Shown piece by piece: positions 1 to 9,215 of a stretch of 64,000 nucleotides of DNA. The DNA lies in assembly GCA_041689935.1 (NCBI GenBank), contig JBDNFI010000106.1:43254-107253 (forward strand), given 5' to 3'. The position numbers were made by a program, and so were the translations under genes. Each line of letters starts with the position of its first letter. Positions within the stretch are counted from its first letter, which is position 1. The notes beneath the pieces are model-generated. The model had not been told where the DNA came from and did no database searches. It was given only the letters and a program-made list of their open reading frames with translations. The stretch is from CAXBDP01 sp041689935 (GTDB lineage: Bacteria > Bacteroidota > Bacteroidia > Cytophagales > Cyclobacteriaceae).

Positions 1-1742
1 TTATTAAGAACGTATTATTGAGAAGTATAGGTGAATCGATAGCCATCATCTCCACTACTTTGGATTCAGAAATGTATTTTAATGAATTAATCAGTCTTAA
101 AAATTCCCCATCATTCTCAGGGATTTTTAGATCAGCGAATTCTGAAACTTTAGCTAAAAGCCGCTTCCTTCTTTCAAAAAGAGCAAGCAACTGGATATTC
201 GATTGGTTCAATGCTTCTATGAGCCTTGGATTCACCTCTAACAGTTTTGCTCCATAGTATGGATGAGTGCCTAAAGATTCTTCTTCGGATAGCTTTTCAA
301 ATATAAGGCTCAAATCGTTTTCAAATGATCGCCAATTACTTAGGGTAAAGGTTCTGAAGAACTCAAAATCCACATCCACCACTTCCGAAAAATCGGATAG
401 TGACTTTTTTAAAAAAACATAATTGCCTAAAGCTTGCCCAAAGTTGAAACCAGTATCATTAATGGTTTCTTTTAGCAAATTTGCATACTCATCAAGATAG
501 ATCTTTATTTTTTCAAGCTCTTCTTTTTCCAAGTCACGGCCTGGAATTTCTGGTTGATCCTCAAATAAAGTAGCTTGAATACTATTTAGCACATCCTTAG
601 GGCGACTTTTGTGAGAGTGTAATTCCAAAACACTATGACCAATTTGAGTTTGGTCAAGTCTATTCTTAACGACCTCCAAAGCAGTAAGCTTTTGAGCTAC
701 AAACAATACCTTTTTATCTCGTGAGATCGCCTCGGAAATTAGATTAGTTATGGTTTGAGATTTGCCTGTACCCGGCGGGCCTTGGTTAACCATGCTATGG
801 CCATGCATCACCCTTAAAATCGCTTCAGTTTGGGTTGAATCAGCATCTTTTACCAAGTTCAACTTTTCTGGAGAAAGAATTTGTGCACTTAAATCTAAAT
901 CCATAGCATCATTCGAGGATCCAAAACCTGTCTCAAAAAGAGATTTTAAAATATCATTATCAAAAGGTTGAGCTTCGTCTGGCCATTGAGTAACATCCAG
1001 ATCCTTGTACATTTGAAACTTGCCAAAGGAGAAGAATCCTAACGCAATTTTATTTTGAACGACCTCAAATCTTTTTAGCTTATATGTCGCAGCAGCTATA
1101 CTTTCGAAATATTCCTTTATGTCAAGATCAGACTGATTTTCAGCAATACTTCTTGGAAGATCTATTTTGAAATCATTTTTAAATTTGGCATATAATGTTT
1201 CGTTTTCAGATAGATCTAATTCGGTGTAATTCACCTTAAACCCTTTACCTGCAGCGGTTCGATTGAGCTCAACCGGAATGAGCACTAATGGGGCTATTCT
1301 CTCAATTTTTGAATTATCATCTTCATACCATTTTAGAAAACCAAGAGCTATAAATAAAACATCAATTCCACTTTCTTAAAATGGTTTTGGATTCATTTTC
1401 TATTTTTAATAGCCTTAAATCTAAATCATTTGGGTTTAGCTTAGTTTGAAGGTGTAAATCTGAAAAACGACCTTCTCCTTTTTCTTCAATAAGATATTCC
1501 TCTAAAGAAGGTAAATCAATCTCGCTATTCTCTTCGTCTGAATCGTAAATTTCAGGGTTTGGTAAAAACGTCATCTTTTTCACCTCCCTTACCAGAAGTC
1601 TGAAAATCTCATCTGACTTTTCATCAACTATATCTATATGTTTTTTTCCTCTTGGTGAGAAATGAAGTAATGAATTTCCTCTCAATCCGAGATCAAGAAG
1701 TTTCTCCCGAATATTCTCTAATTGTATTTTAGTTTCACTCAT
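1..1742 (-). pseudogene. DUF4011-type superfamily I helicase, N-terminal part, frameshifted, runs off the window
   Basis: The gene starts at 1742 and runs leftwards past the window edge, so only about 580 N-terminal residues are visible. The first 126 codons resemble the DUF4011 N-terminal domain (a LLDLGLRGNSLLHF-like segment near residue 15). They end at a TGA at 1362-1364. The neighbouring frame carries the expected continuation (IALGFLKWYE around 1325-1350, then VLIPVEL) and stays open to base 1. It contains a Walker A motif GPPGTGKS at 758-781. Deleting one A of the TTTTAA run near 1377 fuses the two parts as ILESGIDVLF, which fits the family. Known members are very large nucleic-acid helicases, often with a C-terminal nuclease. 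Whether this is a true pseudogene, a recoded gene or a one-base sequence error cannot be decided here. Family assignment is fairly sure; function is not. Confidence 0.8.
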
Positions 1743-1784
1743 ATTCTTGAAAAAAATTATAAAATAGTTACTTCAATTAGCAAA

Positions 1785-1901
1785 TCAACCAATATCAACA
1801 TTCCCATTTTTCCTATCAAGAATGCTAATGATCATTTTGACTTGGGCATCAATAAGGTCTCTCGCAATTTGTTCAGGATTTTGATTTGGCTCGGGTGACA
1901 T
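1785..1901 (-). CDS. Short ORF (38 aa), N-terminal fragment-like
   Basis: This 38-codon ORF starts with ATG at 1901, 42 bases upstream of the helicase and in the same direction. Its first half, with the motif NPEQIARDLIDAQ, resembles the extreme N-terminus of type I restriction R subunits and related DEAD helicases, which often begin NPEQIARD. It stops after 38 residues, so it is either a relic of such a gene, a small gene of its own, or a chance similarity. I saw no further restriction genes inside the window, but the cluster may continue to the left. Confidence 0.35.
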   Translation of the reverse strand: MSPEPNQNPEQIARDLIDAQVKMIISILDRKNGNVDIG

Positions 1902-2123
1902 TTCGATTTTTAAAACAGAACCCAAATTATAAATATAAATTGATAATTCTATTATACTAAACTAAAATAGCATAAAATCCATGCGGGAGGATTCTGTTTG
2001 CGAACCCTAAGTTTAAAATCAACTTGAACTAAATACCCTCAGCAATTTTCTAGATAGGAATTTTGAAAAAAGCAGCTTTCTATTGCGAGCTAGGATACTA
2101 TTTCTATTCTATACTTTTAACAA

Positions 2124-2699
2124 TCAATCACTCACATTCAAATAAGAATATCCCATTTGGTCGAGGGTCACAAAAGTGGTTTTGGCTGAATAGGTCATCT
2201 TTACCATTGGCGTGATATTTTCGGCTGGAAGGTTCACAAATCCTAAATTTTGTCCGCATACGTAGAATTTAATGCCTACGTCCACCATGGCTTTGATGGC
2301 CACTAAATTTGGATTTGGCTGACCATATTTCTTTTGGTACTCTTCGTCATTTAATAGCGCGTGAATCATGCCACCGTGCACCACAGCCGCAATTTGGAGC
2401 TTTTCGGCTGGCACGCCGTTGGCAATATTCAAATTATAGGTGCGAGCTACTTCCACAAAAACCCGATGAATGGCCGAGCTATCTCGGATTCTGCCAATTA
2501 AATCTATCGCGATCTTATAGTCCAATGCAGGATTGTACTGCAATTCAGGGTTATCAATTAGCATCACGCCAACATACGGATGGAAATCGAGTACGGGATA
2601 GGTCATATTTCCTTTAAGTTGCGAAGGCATTTCCTGCGCAAAAGCTTCAAAACTCAGTGAGAAGGAAACTATGATTGCTAAGACGAAAGATAATTTCAT
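2124..2699 (-). CDS. DsrE-like family exported protein
   Basis: The product is about 191 residues with a signal peptide (MKLSFVLAIIVSFSLSFEAFAQ), which is why the start at 2699 is preferred over one 30 codons upstream. The mature part resembles the DsrE/DsrF-like fold: a segment on hourly or regional differences of small molecules is absent, but the VVHGGMIHALL block, the following NPNLVAIKAM helix and a single conserved-type cysteine in FYVCGQ are typical of periplasmic DsrE-like proteins of Bacteroidota. The biochemical role of this subgroup is not established; sulfur relay is the role of the cytoplasmic relatives. It is a single gene, with no close partner on the same strand. Confidence 0.6.
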   Translation of the reverse strand: MKLSFVLAIIVSFSLSFEAFAQEMPSQLKGNMTYPVLDFHPYVGVMLIDNPELQYNPALDYKIAIDLIGRIRDSSAIHRVFVEVARTYNLNIANGVPAEKLQIAAVVHGGMIHALLNDEEYQKKYGQPNPNLVAIKAMVDVGIKFYVCGQNLGFVNLPAENITPMVKMTYSAKTTFVTLDQMGYSYLNVSD

Positions 2700-2929
2700 A
2701 AATGTAAAGGTTAATGGTTTTCGGAAAGTTGAAATCAAAAGAGAAGTTTGCATTACTCCACGAATAATTGCATTCTTATCAGTAGACAATCTTACGCTAA
2801 AAAAACCTAATATTTTTTGATTTTTCCAGAAAAGGGAAAGAATGGGAAGGTGACAGATTTATGGTTTACACGATTTTTCAGAACCATCCTCGCAAAAATT
2901 AACGTTTTGATGAGTGGGCTGCGTTAGAT

Positions 2930-4183
2930 TTATCTAAATCCAAAAAGTACTGGAAATAAAAACGTGACAATAGCTACCCAAATAAAGTAAATGGGTATAT
3001 AGCTAGCGATGGATTTTCCCACATTGCTGATATCGGTCTTCTTGGAAATCACCCTGAAAAGTTGGACGGTTACTAATAGCAGATTAATTAAAATCAACAC
3101 ATTGCCACCCATAACCGAAAGTCTATTTGGCGTGATTCCAAAGGCTGATATTCGGAATAAAATGGCTGAAAGTGCAATGCCATTTACGATGATCGTGACT
3201 AGGGAAAGGAAGGAAAGCACCCAAATTTCCGGTCTGCTTTTAGCCTTATTTGACCCTTCGGCAAGGGAAAAGAAGATGATGGCCATTACGCCAATCAACA
3301 ATGTGTTGAATATCATTAAAAACTCACGGTCATTATATGGATCCTTGCCTGAGTAAATAATCGCAACCAGATAAATCACTAGCATCACCAATACGAGCGG
3401 ACTGAATATTCTGGCAATGACGGGGGATACTTTGCCTACTAATTGTGGATTGCTCTGTGTGAGGTATGTACCAATAATTGGAGTGGCTGCGAGACCAAAA
3501 ATTGCCACATATTCGAAGTAAAAATCTGCTATCTCAATACCAATAAGCGAGAAAAGTCCAACGGTAAGTCCAGACAAAATTCCTCCCGCTATTAGGATAA
3601 GGGCACAGATGACGATTAAATCACCGTTATACTTTAGGAAGCCAAGTCTGCGGTCCATATCGCCCAAATTTTTTCCTACAAAAGCCGAACCCATAAACAC
3701 CCATAATACTATGATTAAATGGATGCAGGCCAACGTCAGCGTGTCGCTGGCGGAAGAATCTGGCAAGAGATTGATGTAGGCAATGGAGGTAATCAACACC
3801 AAGGCTAGCACGATCATCCTTTTGCTCGACAAATTATTCTTCCAAGCGAAATAGGCGGCAATAAATGGCAAAACGATAAAGCCGATGTTTCTGGGATAAA
3901 AAAAGTCCTCCCTCAATTGAAACCAAGCGGGAAGTTTGGCTATAAACCCTGCTAAAACTGCAATGATTAGGATAAATTGTAATTCGCGTTTGTTGCCTCC
4001 CGAGACTATTTCCTCCTTTTCAAAATTCAATCGCTCATGCCATGTATCAGCGATTAAATTGCCTTGGAGTGATGGATATATCAAATTGAACTCCTTTTTG
4101 AATTGAGTTTTGTTGCTCCGATACATTTTTTCGAGCTGGCCGGGATCATTAATATGGGCTTGCAATTCGTCTTGCAGTGTCAT
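2930..4183 (-). CDS. DUF4153-like multi-pass membrane protein
   Basis: The protein is about 417 residues from the ATG at 4183; an upstream extension of 40 codons to 4303 is possible but reads like non-coding sequence. The first 90 residues are soluble and charged, followed by roughly eleven hydrophobic segments. The second half contains the SPVIARIFSPLVL and GKDPYNDREFL segments that I associate with DUF4153 membrane proteins of Bacteroidota. No catalytic motif is visible and the function of the family is unknown. It is divergent from the nuclease-like lipoprotein gene at 4411, and the two starts are about 230 bases apart. Confidence 0.6.
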   Translation of the reverse strand: MTLQDELQAHINDPGQLEKMYRSNKTQFKKEFNLIYPSLQGNLIADTWHERLNFEKEEIVSGGNKRELQFILIIAVLAGFIAKLPAWFQLREDFFYPRNIGFIVLPFIAAYFAWKNNLSSKRMIVLALVLITSIAYINLLPDSSASDTLTLACIHLIIVLWVFMGSAFVGKNLGDMDRRLGFLKYNGDLIVICALILIAGGILSGLTVGLFSLIGIEIADFYFEYVAIFGLAATPIIGTYLTQSNPQLVGKVSPVIARIFSPLVLVMLVIYLVAIIYSGKDPYNDREFLMIFNTLLIGVMAIIFFSLAEGSNKAKSRPEIWVLSFLSLVTIIVNGIALSAILFRISAFGITPNRLSVMGGNVLILINLLLVTVQLFRVISKKTDISNVGKSIASYIPIYFIWVAIVTFLFPVLFGFR

Positions 4184-4410
4184 GGTGATTCGTTTTTGAA
4201 TTCTACGTAAGCTACCTATTTTTACAGAAAACCGAAAAAAGAAAGAAAGCCCTGATTTATAAAAAGGAATATTTTGATTTATAGGGTTTAAATGCCTATT
4301 CATTTCGAATATCTATTGTAACTCGATTGGGAGAGATTGTATACCCTGCCAAAAAAATCCTCCAATTCCGTTTTATTCTATTAATTTTAGGCTTCAAATC
4401 CAACGGAAAT

Positions 4411-5604
4411 ATGCATTCTACACTTTTATCGATTTCCCTTATTTGTTTAGCTATTGTCCATATTCAATGCACCAAACAGCCCATTGAGCAAGAGCCGATG
4501 AATCTTACTTTTGCCACTTACAACGTAAGTATGGAGGCCGAAAATTACCTTGGCCGAAATGCAGAGAATGTTTCAGCCCAAGTGCTTATTGATGCACTCG
4601 CTTCTGGCACCAGTCAGCATATCCGCAACATCGCCAAGATTATCCAAACGGTGAGGCCCGATGTTATTTTGCTCAATGAGTTCGATTATATAGCAGATCC
4701 TGCGCAAGGTGTAGCGCAATTTATCAAGGGATATTTGGAAGTGTCTCAGGAAGGTGCGGAGGCCATCAGCTATCCATATTATTACTATTCCACTTCCAAT
4801 ACAGGGATCGAAACGCCTTTTGATCTCAATAGTGATGGCACCTTTGAAGGCAGCGCAAATGATGCTTTTGGCTATGGCCGCTATGCGGGCCACTACGGCA
4901 TGGTGCTGCTCTCGAAGTACCCGATTGACGAAGCGAATGTCCGTACATTTCAGCTTTTCAAATGGAAAGATATGCCCGAAGCGTTGAAAACAACGAATGC
5001 GGATGGCAGCGATTGGTATAGCCCCGCAGCCTGGCAGGAATTTAGACTTTCCTCAAAATCGCATTGGGATGTGCCGATCCAAATTGGCGACAAAATCATC
5101 CATGTACTTGCTAGCCATCCCACTCCTCCCGCTTTCGATGGAGAGGAAGATCGCAATGGCAAGAGAAATCACGATGAAATCAGATTTTGGACGGATTATA
5201 TTGACGCTGCCAATGGCTCTTACATTTACGATGATAAAAATAAAAAAGGCACTCTCGGAGATCAATCATTTATGATTATGGGCGATTTGAATGCCTCACC
5301 TGATGGCGGAAATGCTATAATTGAAGGCATCAGCAATCTTTTGAATCATCCTAGAGTCAATAATAAATTTACTCCCTCCAGCAAGGGAGGCGAATTGCAC
5401 AGTGCAGACAATCTGAAAGGGAAATATCATACGGCACTTTGGAGAATGCGTGCAGATTATGTCCTGCCTTCCGTAGATTTGGATGTGATAGATTATGGCG
5501 TTTTCTGGCCTGCGGAGGGAGAAGCCCTATATGAAATGATGGTAAATAGAGAAGCCAGCTCCGACCATAGATTGGTATGGGTGAAAATCACCATCGACCA
5601 ATAA
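4411..5604 (+). CDS. Endonuclease/exonuclease/phosphatase family lipoprotein
   Basis: The start at 4411 gives a lipoprotein-type signal (MHSTLLSISLICLAIVHIQC), so the product is probably anchored in the outer membrane or periplasm. The mature domain shows the EEP fold signatures in order: an N-terminal TFATYNVS strand, DVILLNEFD with the metal-binding glutamate, a central LASHPTPP segment, IMGDLNASPDGG, and a C-terminal SSDHRLVWV with the catalytic-type Asp-His pair. This family hydrolyses phosphodiester or phosphomonoester bonds; the substrate cannot be read from sequence. Similar secreted EEP proteins in Bacteroidota are thought to act in phosphate scavenging or nucleic acid turnover. It appears to be monocistronic. 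One GCGGGAGG octamer copy (antisense) lies inside. Confidence 0.8.
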   Translation: MHSTLLSISLICLAIVHIQCTKQPIEQEPMNLTFATYNVSMEAENYLGRNAENVSAQVLIDALASGTSQHIRNIAKIIQTVRPDVILLNEFDYIADPAQGVAQFIKGYLEVSQEGAEAISYPYYYYSTSNTGIETPFDLNSDGTFEGSANDAFGYGRYAGHYGMVLLSKYPIDEANVRTFQLFKWKDMPEALKTTNADGSDWYSPAAWQEFRLSSKSHWDVPIQIGDKIIHVLASHPTPPAFDGEEDRNGKRNHDEIRFWTDYIDAANGSYIYDDKNKKGTLGDQSFMIMGDLNASPDGGNAIIEGISNLLNHPRVNNKFTPSSKGGELHSADNLKGKYHTALWRMRADYVLPSVDLDVIDYGVFWPAEGEALYEMMVNREASSDHRLVWVKITIDQ

Positions 5605-5686
5605 ATCCAAGAGAAAAAAGCGGGAGGTAAAGAAGATTCCTATCTGAATTAATTTTTTCTGCTAAATTCTCGTATTTGAAATAGCA

Positions 5687-6886
5687 ATGAGTAAAACACA
5701 GGACATCATAATCATAGGCGGTGGCATCGTAGGCTTGGCTACTGCATTGCAATTATTGCGAAAAAACCCTTCGCTCGATCTTACAATTATTGAGAAAGAA
5801 CGTACCGTTGCTGCCCACCAAACGGGACACAATAGCGGCGTAATTCATTCTGGCCTGTACTACAAACCTGGCAGCCTGAAAGCTCAAAACTGCCTGCTGG
5901 GATACAAGCTCTTATTGGAATTTTGCGAGCAAGAAAATATTCCATTCGACCTATGTGGCAAAATAGTGGTGGCCACCCGAGAAGATGAAATCCCTAGACT
6001 AAAAGATTTGCATGAGCGAGGAATGGCGAATGGCCTTGTGAAGAATACTTGGATTGGCGCGGAAGAGATCAAAGAAATTGAGCCTCACTGTGCGGGCATT
6101 TCTGGACTTCGGGTGCCCTACACAGGCATCGTGGATTACAAGGTCGTTTCTGAAAAAATCGCTGAGATTATTCAGACTCGCTTTGGAGCCGAAATCCATT
6201 TTGGTGAAAAAGTAATTGGCATCGATCGAAAAGAGGACTTGATGCACGTAATTACTGAAAAGCAAACGTTGCAAGCCAAGCAAATCATCAATTGCGCAGG
6301 CCTCTACTCCGATAAGGTCGCCAAATTTACTGTCCCAAAATTGGATGTGAAAATCCTGCCATTTCGAGGGGAGTATTATGAGTTGAAGCCCGAGAAAGAG
6401 TATTTGGTCAAAAATCTAATTTACCCAGTGCCTGACCCAGCTTTTCCATTCTTAGGTGTACACTTCACAAGAATGATTGGCGGCGGCGTGGAAGCCGGCC
6501 CCAATGCTGTATTGGCATTTGCGCGGGAGGGATATACTAAATCGGATATCAATGTAAAGGAATTAACGGAAACCTTGATGTGGCCCGGGTTCCAGAAAAT
6601 TGCAGTCAAATATTGGCAAACTGGGTTTGGTGAGTTTTATCGTTCCTATTCCAAAAAAGCCTTTACCAAAGCCCTGCAAAGGTTAATCCCTGAACTGCAA
6701 CCTAATGATATGGTACGCGGTGCTGCGGGAGTGAGAGCCCAAGCTTGCCATAGAACGGATGGGCTGATCGACGATTTTATGATCTTGCAAGAACCTGGCG
6801 TTGTCAATGTGTGCAATGCTCCCTCGCCAGCTGCCACATCGGCTTTAAGCATCGGTTTTACGGTGGCTGGGCTTATTCAGAAGTGA
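5687..6886 (+). CDS. lhgO: L-2-hydroxyglutarate oxidase
   Basis: At 399 residues this matches the FAD-dependent LhgO/YgaF family, which oxidises L-2-hydroxyglutarate to 2-oxoglutarate and passes electrons to the quinone pool. The N-terminal dinucleotide-binding motif IIIGGGIVGLATAL is at residues 8-21, followed by the typical HNSGVIHSGLYY segment and, later, INCAGLYSD and PFRGEYY. The C-terminus has the RAQACHRTDGLIDDF region usual for the family. The start is the first ATG after the gap and needs no adjustment. It stands alone, convergent with the DUF4221 lipoprotein gene that ends at 7027. An octamer copy at 6523-6530 encodes Arg-Glu in this gene. Confidence 0.9.
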   Translation: MSKTQDIIIIGGGIVGLATALQLLRKNPSLDLTIIEKERTVAAHQTGHNSGVIHSGLYYKPGSLKAQNCLLGYKLLLEFCEQENIPFDLCGKIVVATREDEIPRLKDLHERGMANGLVKNTWIGAEEIKEIEPHCAGISGLRVPYTGIVDYKVVSEKIAEIIQTRFGAEIHFGEKVIGIDRKEDLMHVITEKQTLQAKQIINCAGLYSDKVAKFTVPKLDVKILPFRGEYYELKPEKEYLVKNLIYPVPDPAFPFLGVHFTRMIGGGVEAGPNAVLAFAREGYTKSDINVKELTETLMWPGFQKIAVKYWQTGFGEFYRSYSKKAFTKALQRLIPELQPNDMVRGAAGVRAQACHRTDGLIDDFMILQEPGVVNVCNAPSPAATSALSIGFTVAGLIQK

Positions 6887-7026
6887 GGTGAATATTTTTA
6901 TTTTTGAGGAATGGGGGTTTGGGTTGAGGTTGTAAACTAATCCCGTAGAATTCAGAATGAGATTTAATGATCAAAAATAGTTGGCGAAAACCTCGTGAAA
7001 TATTGTTAAATAGAGCATTGAAATCA

Positions 7027-8190
7027 TTAAATCAGAATTTTCAGTATATCGAAAGTTACCCCGGACTCATCGTCATCCCCTGCGATAAAAATTAACCCTT
7101 CTGAGCAAACAGCAACGTTCAAGTAGGAACGTTTTTTATAATCTTCAATTGTGCTTTCGCCTAAATAGTTTAGGTCTTTGTCCAATACTATAATCGAATA
7201 AGGCCTACTCGCAGGATTATTTTTACGATTGGTTAACGGGTTTATTTGATCTTGATTGTGGGTGACTATTCGGTAATAAACATCTCTGTAGGAATCATAC
7301 ATCAGTGTGCGATAAGTACCTTCTGTAATTATTGGGTCATAATCCAATTGTGCATTTTGATTTCTTGGGATTAGCTGAAATTTATCTAAAAATTTCGATT
7401 TTGCAGGAATGAACTTTTGCTCTTCTGTCTCTAGATCTAATATCATAAGGTCATGAGATCTTCTGAATGACACAAGAAGCTTATTCTTATCAGATTGAGA
7501 GTGCAGCCAAGAGAATTGATATTCGTTATAGAAAAACTCATCTGGATTTTCAGCCATAAAGGCTGGGAAGTAGCCCAAAGTCCGAGTGATTTTATTTGCA
7601 GCTATATCATATTCCATCAAAAATGGTTTTTCATAAAAATCTTTATCAGAGGACAAAGCAATTTGAGGAGCTATACGGATATAGAGGAGGTTTTCGTGCA
7701 AAAACAAACTCCCTCCGCTGTTATATGAGGCAATAGCTGCTGATGGATCATTAGGCATAACACTCTGGCTAAAATCCCACTTATTAATTACAGAGGTTTC
7801 ATTATTTGTTAGAAAGACACGGCCTCCAACGCCAAACAGCAAAATTGAGTCCTCACCTATAAGTAATGTTTCAATTAATGGAACATTCAGTAACGAAGGA
7901 TCGGTATTCAAATAGCCAGTTCTTAAATGAGTTTTCTGATTAAGATCAAATGCGTCAGTTATTCCTCGCATGATATTGGTCCCATAAATGATTTCTCTAT
8001 CTCCTTCAAAGCCAATTTCAATTTTATTGTATACTCCTAAAATTGAATCATTTGGAATGATCACAGTTCTAACAAACTCATTCGGAAGTGCCTTATATGC
8101 TGCAACAGGAGATTTCACATCCTCATTAGATGTTTCAGTGGAGCAAGCGATGAAAGCAAAAGCAATTATTAAAAAAGAAAATTTTTTCAT
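7027..8190 (-). CDS. DUF4221-type beta-propeller lipoprotein (first copy)
   Basis: The 387-residue product starts with a short lipoprotein signal ending at Cys16 (MKKFSFLIIAFAFIAC). The mature part is rich in short hydrophobic strands and resembles DUF4221 / six-bladed beta-propeller lipoproteins: a FVRTVIIPNDSI block, a DREIIYGTN strand, LLVSFRRSHDLMILDLET and a C-terminal IIVLDKDLNYLGES strand with CSEGLIFIAGDD. It is a clear paralogue of the protein encoded at 9216-10397, with the same blocks in the same order. Function is unknown. It is separated from the rest of the cluster by 540 bases that hold a long palindrome, so it probably has its own promoter. Confidence 0.75.
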   Translation of the reverse strand: MKKFSFLIIAFAFIACSTETSNEDVKSPVAAYKALPNEFVRTVIIPNDSILGVYNKIEIGFEGDREIIYGTNIMRGITDAFDLNQKTHLRTGYLNTDPSLLNVPLIETLLIGEDSILLFGVGGRVFLTNNETSVINKWDFSQSVMPNDPSAAIASYNSGGSLFLHENLLYIRIAPQIALSSDKDFYEKPFLMEYDIAANKITRTLGYFPAFMAENPDEFFYNEYQFSWLHSQSDKNKLLVSFRRSHDLMILDLETEEQKFIPAKSKFLDKFQLIPRNQNAQLDYDPIITEGTYRTLMYDSYRDVYYRIVTHNQDQINPLTNRKNNPASRPYSIIVLDKDLNYLGESTIEDYKKRSYLNVAVCSEGLIFIAGDDDESGVTFDILKILI

Positions 8191-8731
8191 AGAATTTCAT
8201 GTAATGAATGGAATGTATAAATATAAGTGTTCTCTGAAATAAATAATTATCCGGATTTCCCTAAGTGAAAATAATTTATTGTTGCAATATAAATTTATTC
8301 CTTTAGTACGAAGTCTATACCCGAGAAGTATACAGGCCAATCAATAAAGAATTTTCATCCTAAAACCGCCTTTAAGAAGATCGCCTGTTGCATACTATAA
8401 TAGAATGAATCCAAAACAAACGCCCCTGTAGAGACGTAGCATGCTACGTCTCTACAGGGAACAATGTTCGAAACTTCAACTATCCTTGATGCCAAACCTA
8501 ATAAAAGGTAACAATATTTTTTTTTGTATTTCCTTAAATGGAACTGAATACCCTAATAAATGAAATCTCCATCCAAATCAGAATCGAGCACGCCGCTGAA
8601 TAGATGGTTTTAGTACAAAACCATGTTCCATCCTATTCCAACGAATACTCCACCCGCACCATAATGAATTCGTCTCGGTTTGGGTGCGTTCGCTAATAAG
8701 GAATTAGATTTCTCCTGAAAATTAGAAAAAC
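8191..8731. other. Gap without a gene; holds a palindromic repeat and a possible gene relic
   Basis: No convincing gene is present. The stretch contains the perfect 36-base palindrome at 8424-8459 with its conserved right flank up to about 8505. On the minus strand, 8633-8692 reads as a 19-residue C-terminal tail (NRDEFIMVRVEYSLE then stop) reminiscent of an outer-membrane or exported protein end. It is preceded directly by a stop codon, so it may be a relic of an older gene or a chance reading. Confidence 0.45.
8424..8459. repeat. 36-base perfect palindrome (REP-like)
   Basis: The two 18-base arms are perfectly complementary around a centre between 8441 and 8442, with arm core GTAGAGACGTAGCA. 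Short palindromes of the GTAGAGACG type are widespread as dispersed repeats in bacterial genomes. The right flank (TCAACTATCCTTGATGCCA at about 8477-8495) recurs, diverged, next to the palindrome at 11578 and again near 24157. It lies between the two DUF4221 genes and could also form a hairpin in either transcript. Confidence 0.85.
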
Positions 8732-9214
8732 TCAATATTTTGCATAATTAGAAATGAAATGTTTTGCCTTTTCAATTTCAAAATCACTAACACTTAGGTA
8801 ATTAAAAACTTCCCCCTCCTTAATAGAATAGAGAATCAAAGGTTTACCTAAGCCTAGTTCAAACAGATAAGCTTCACCATTTACATCTTCCAATATATTT
8901 TGCGTTTCGAATATTTTCTTTAGTTCATTATCCCATTTGGCAAACCTTGGCTTTGCTAACAGAATAATATTGAGATTACTAATTCGATCCAATTCACTCA
9001 ACATTTTGAGATTGGTATCTATACATGGATCACAGCTTTGTAAATCAAGTAGATAGTATAAACTATTCTCCTCATATTTTATGCCATGAACCTCATTTAA
9101 ATAGCTGAAGAAATCTTCTGAGTATCTATATTCATTTTTTTCAACTTTTTCAGAACAAGAAAGCATCACCAAAAGCAGAAAAGCCAATACTCTGAATCTA
9201 TTAAAAATTAGCAT
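8732..9214 (-). CDS. Thioredoxin-like CxxC lipoprotein, unknown role
   Basis: The 160-residue product has a lipoprotein signal ending near Cys20 (LLLVMLSC). Around residues 58-66 the segment LLDLQSCDPCI places a CxxC motif at the end of a hydrophobic strand and the start of a helix, as in thioredoxin-fold redox proteins. The remainder (NIILLAKPRF, then KPLILYSIKEGEVFNYL) fits the later strands of such a fold, but the family cannot be named. It starts one base after the DUF4221 gene ends, so the two are almost certainly co-transcribed. Because two cysteine-rich exported peptides lie upstream in the same direction, a role in forming or reducing disulfides is a reasonable guess, not shown. Confidence 0.6.
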   Translation of the reverse strand: MLIFNRFRVLAFLLLVMLSCSEKVEKNEYRYSEDFFSYLNEVHGIKYEENSLYYLLDLQSCDPCIDTNLKMLSELDRISNLNIILLAKPRFAKWDNELKKIFETQNILEDVNGEAYLFELGLGKPLILYSIKEGEVFNYLSVSDFEIEKAKHFISNYAKY

Positions 9215-9215
9215 C

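Noticed and set aside
18..971. Plus-strand open frames at the left edge
   Set aside because: They are the reverse of the helicase gene, whose Walker A motif and conserved blocks read on the minus strand.
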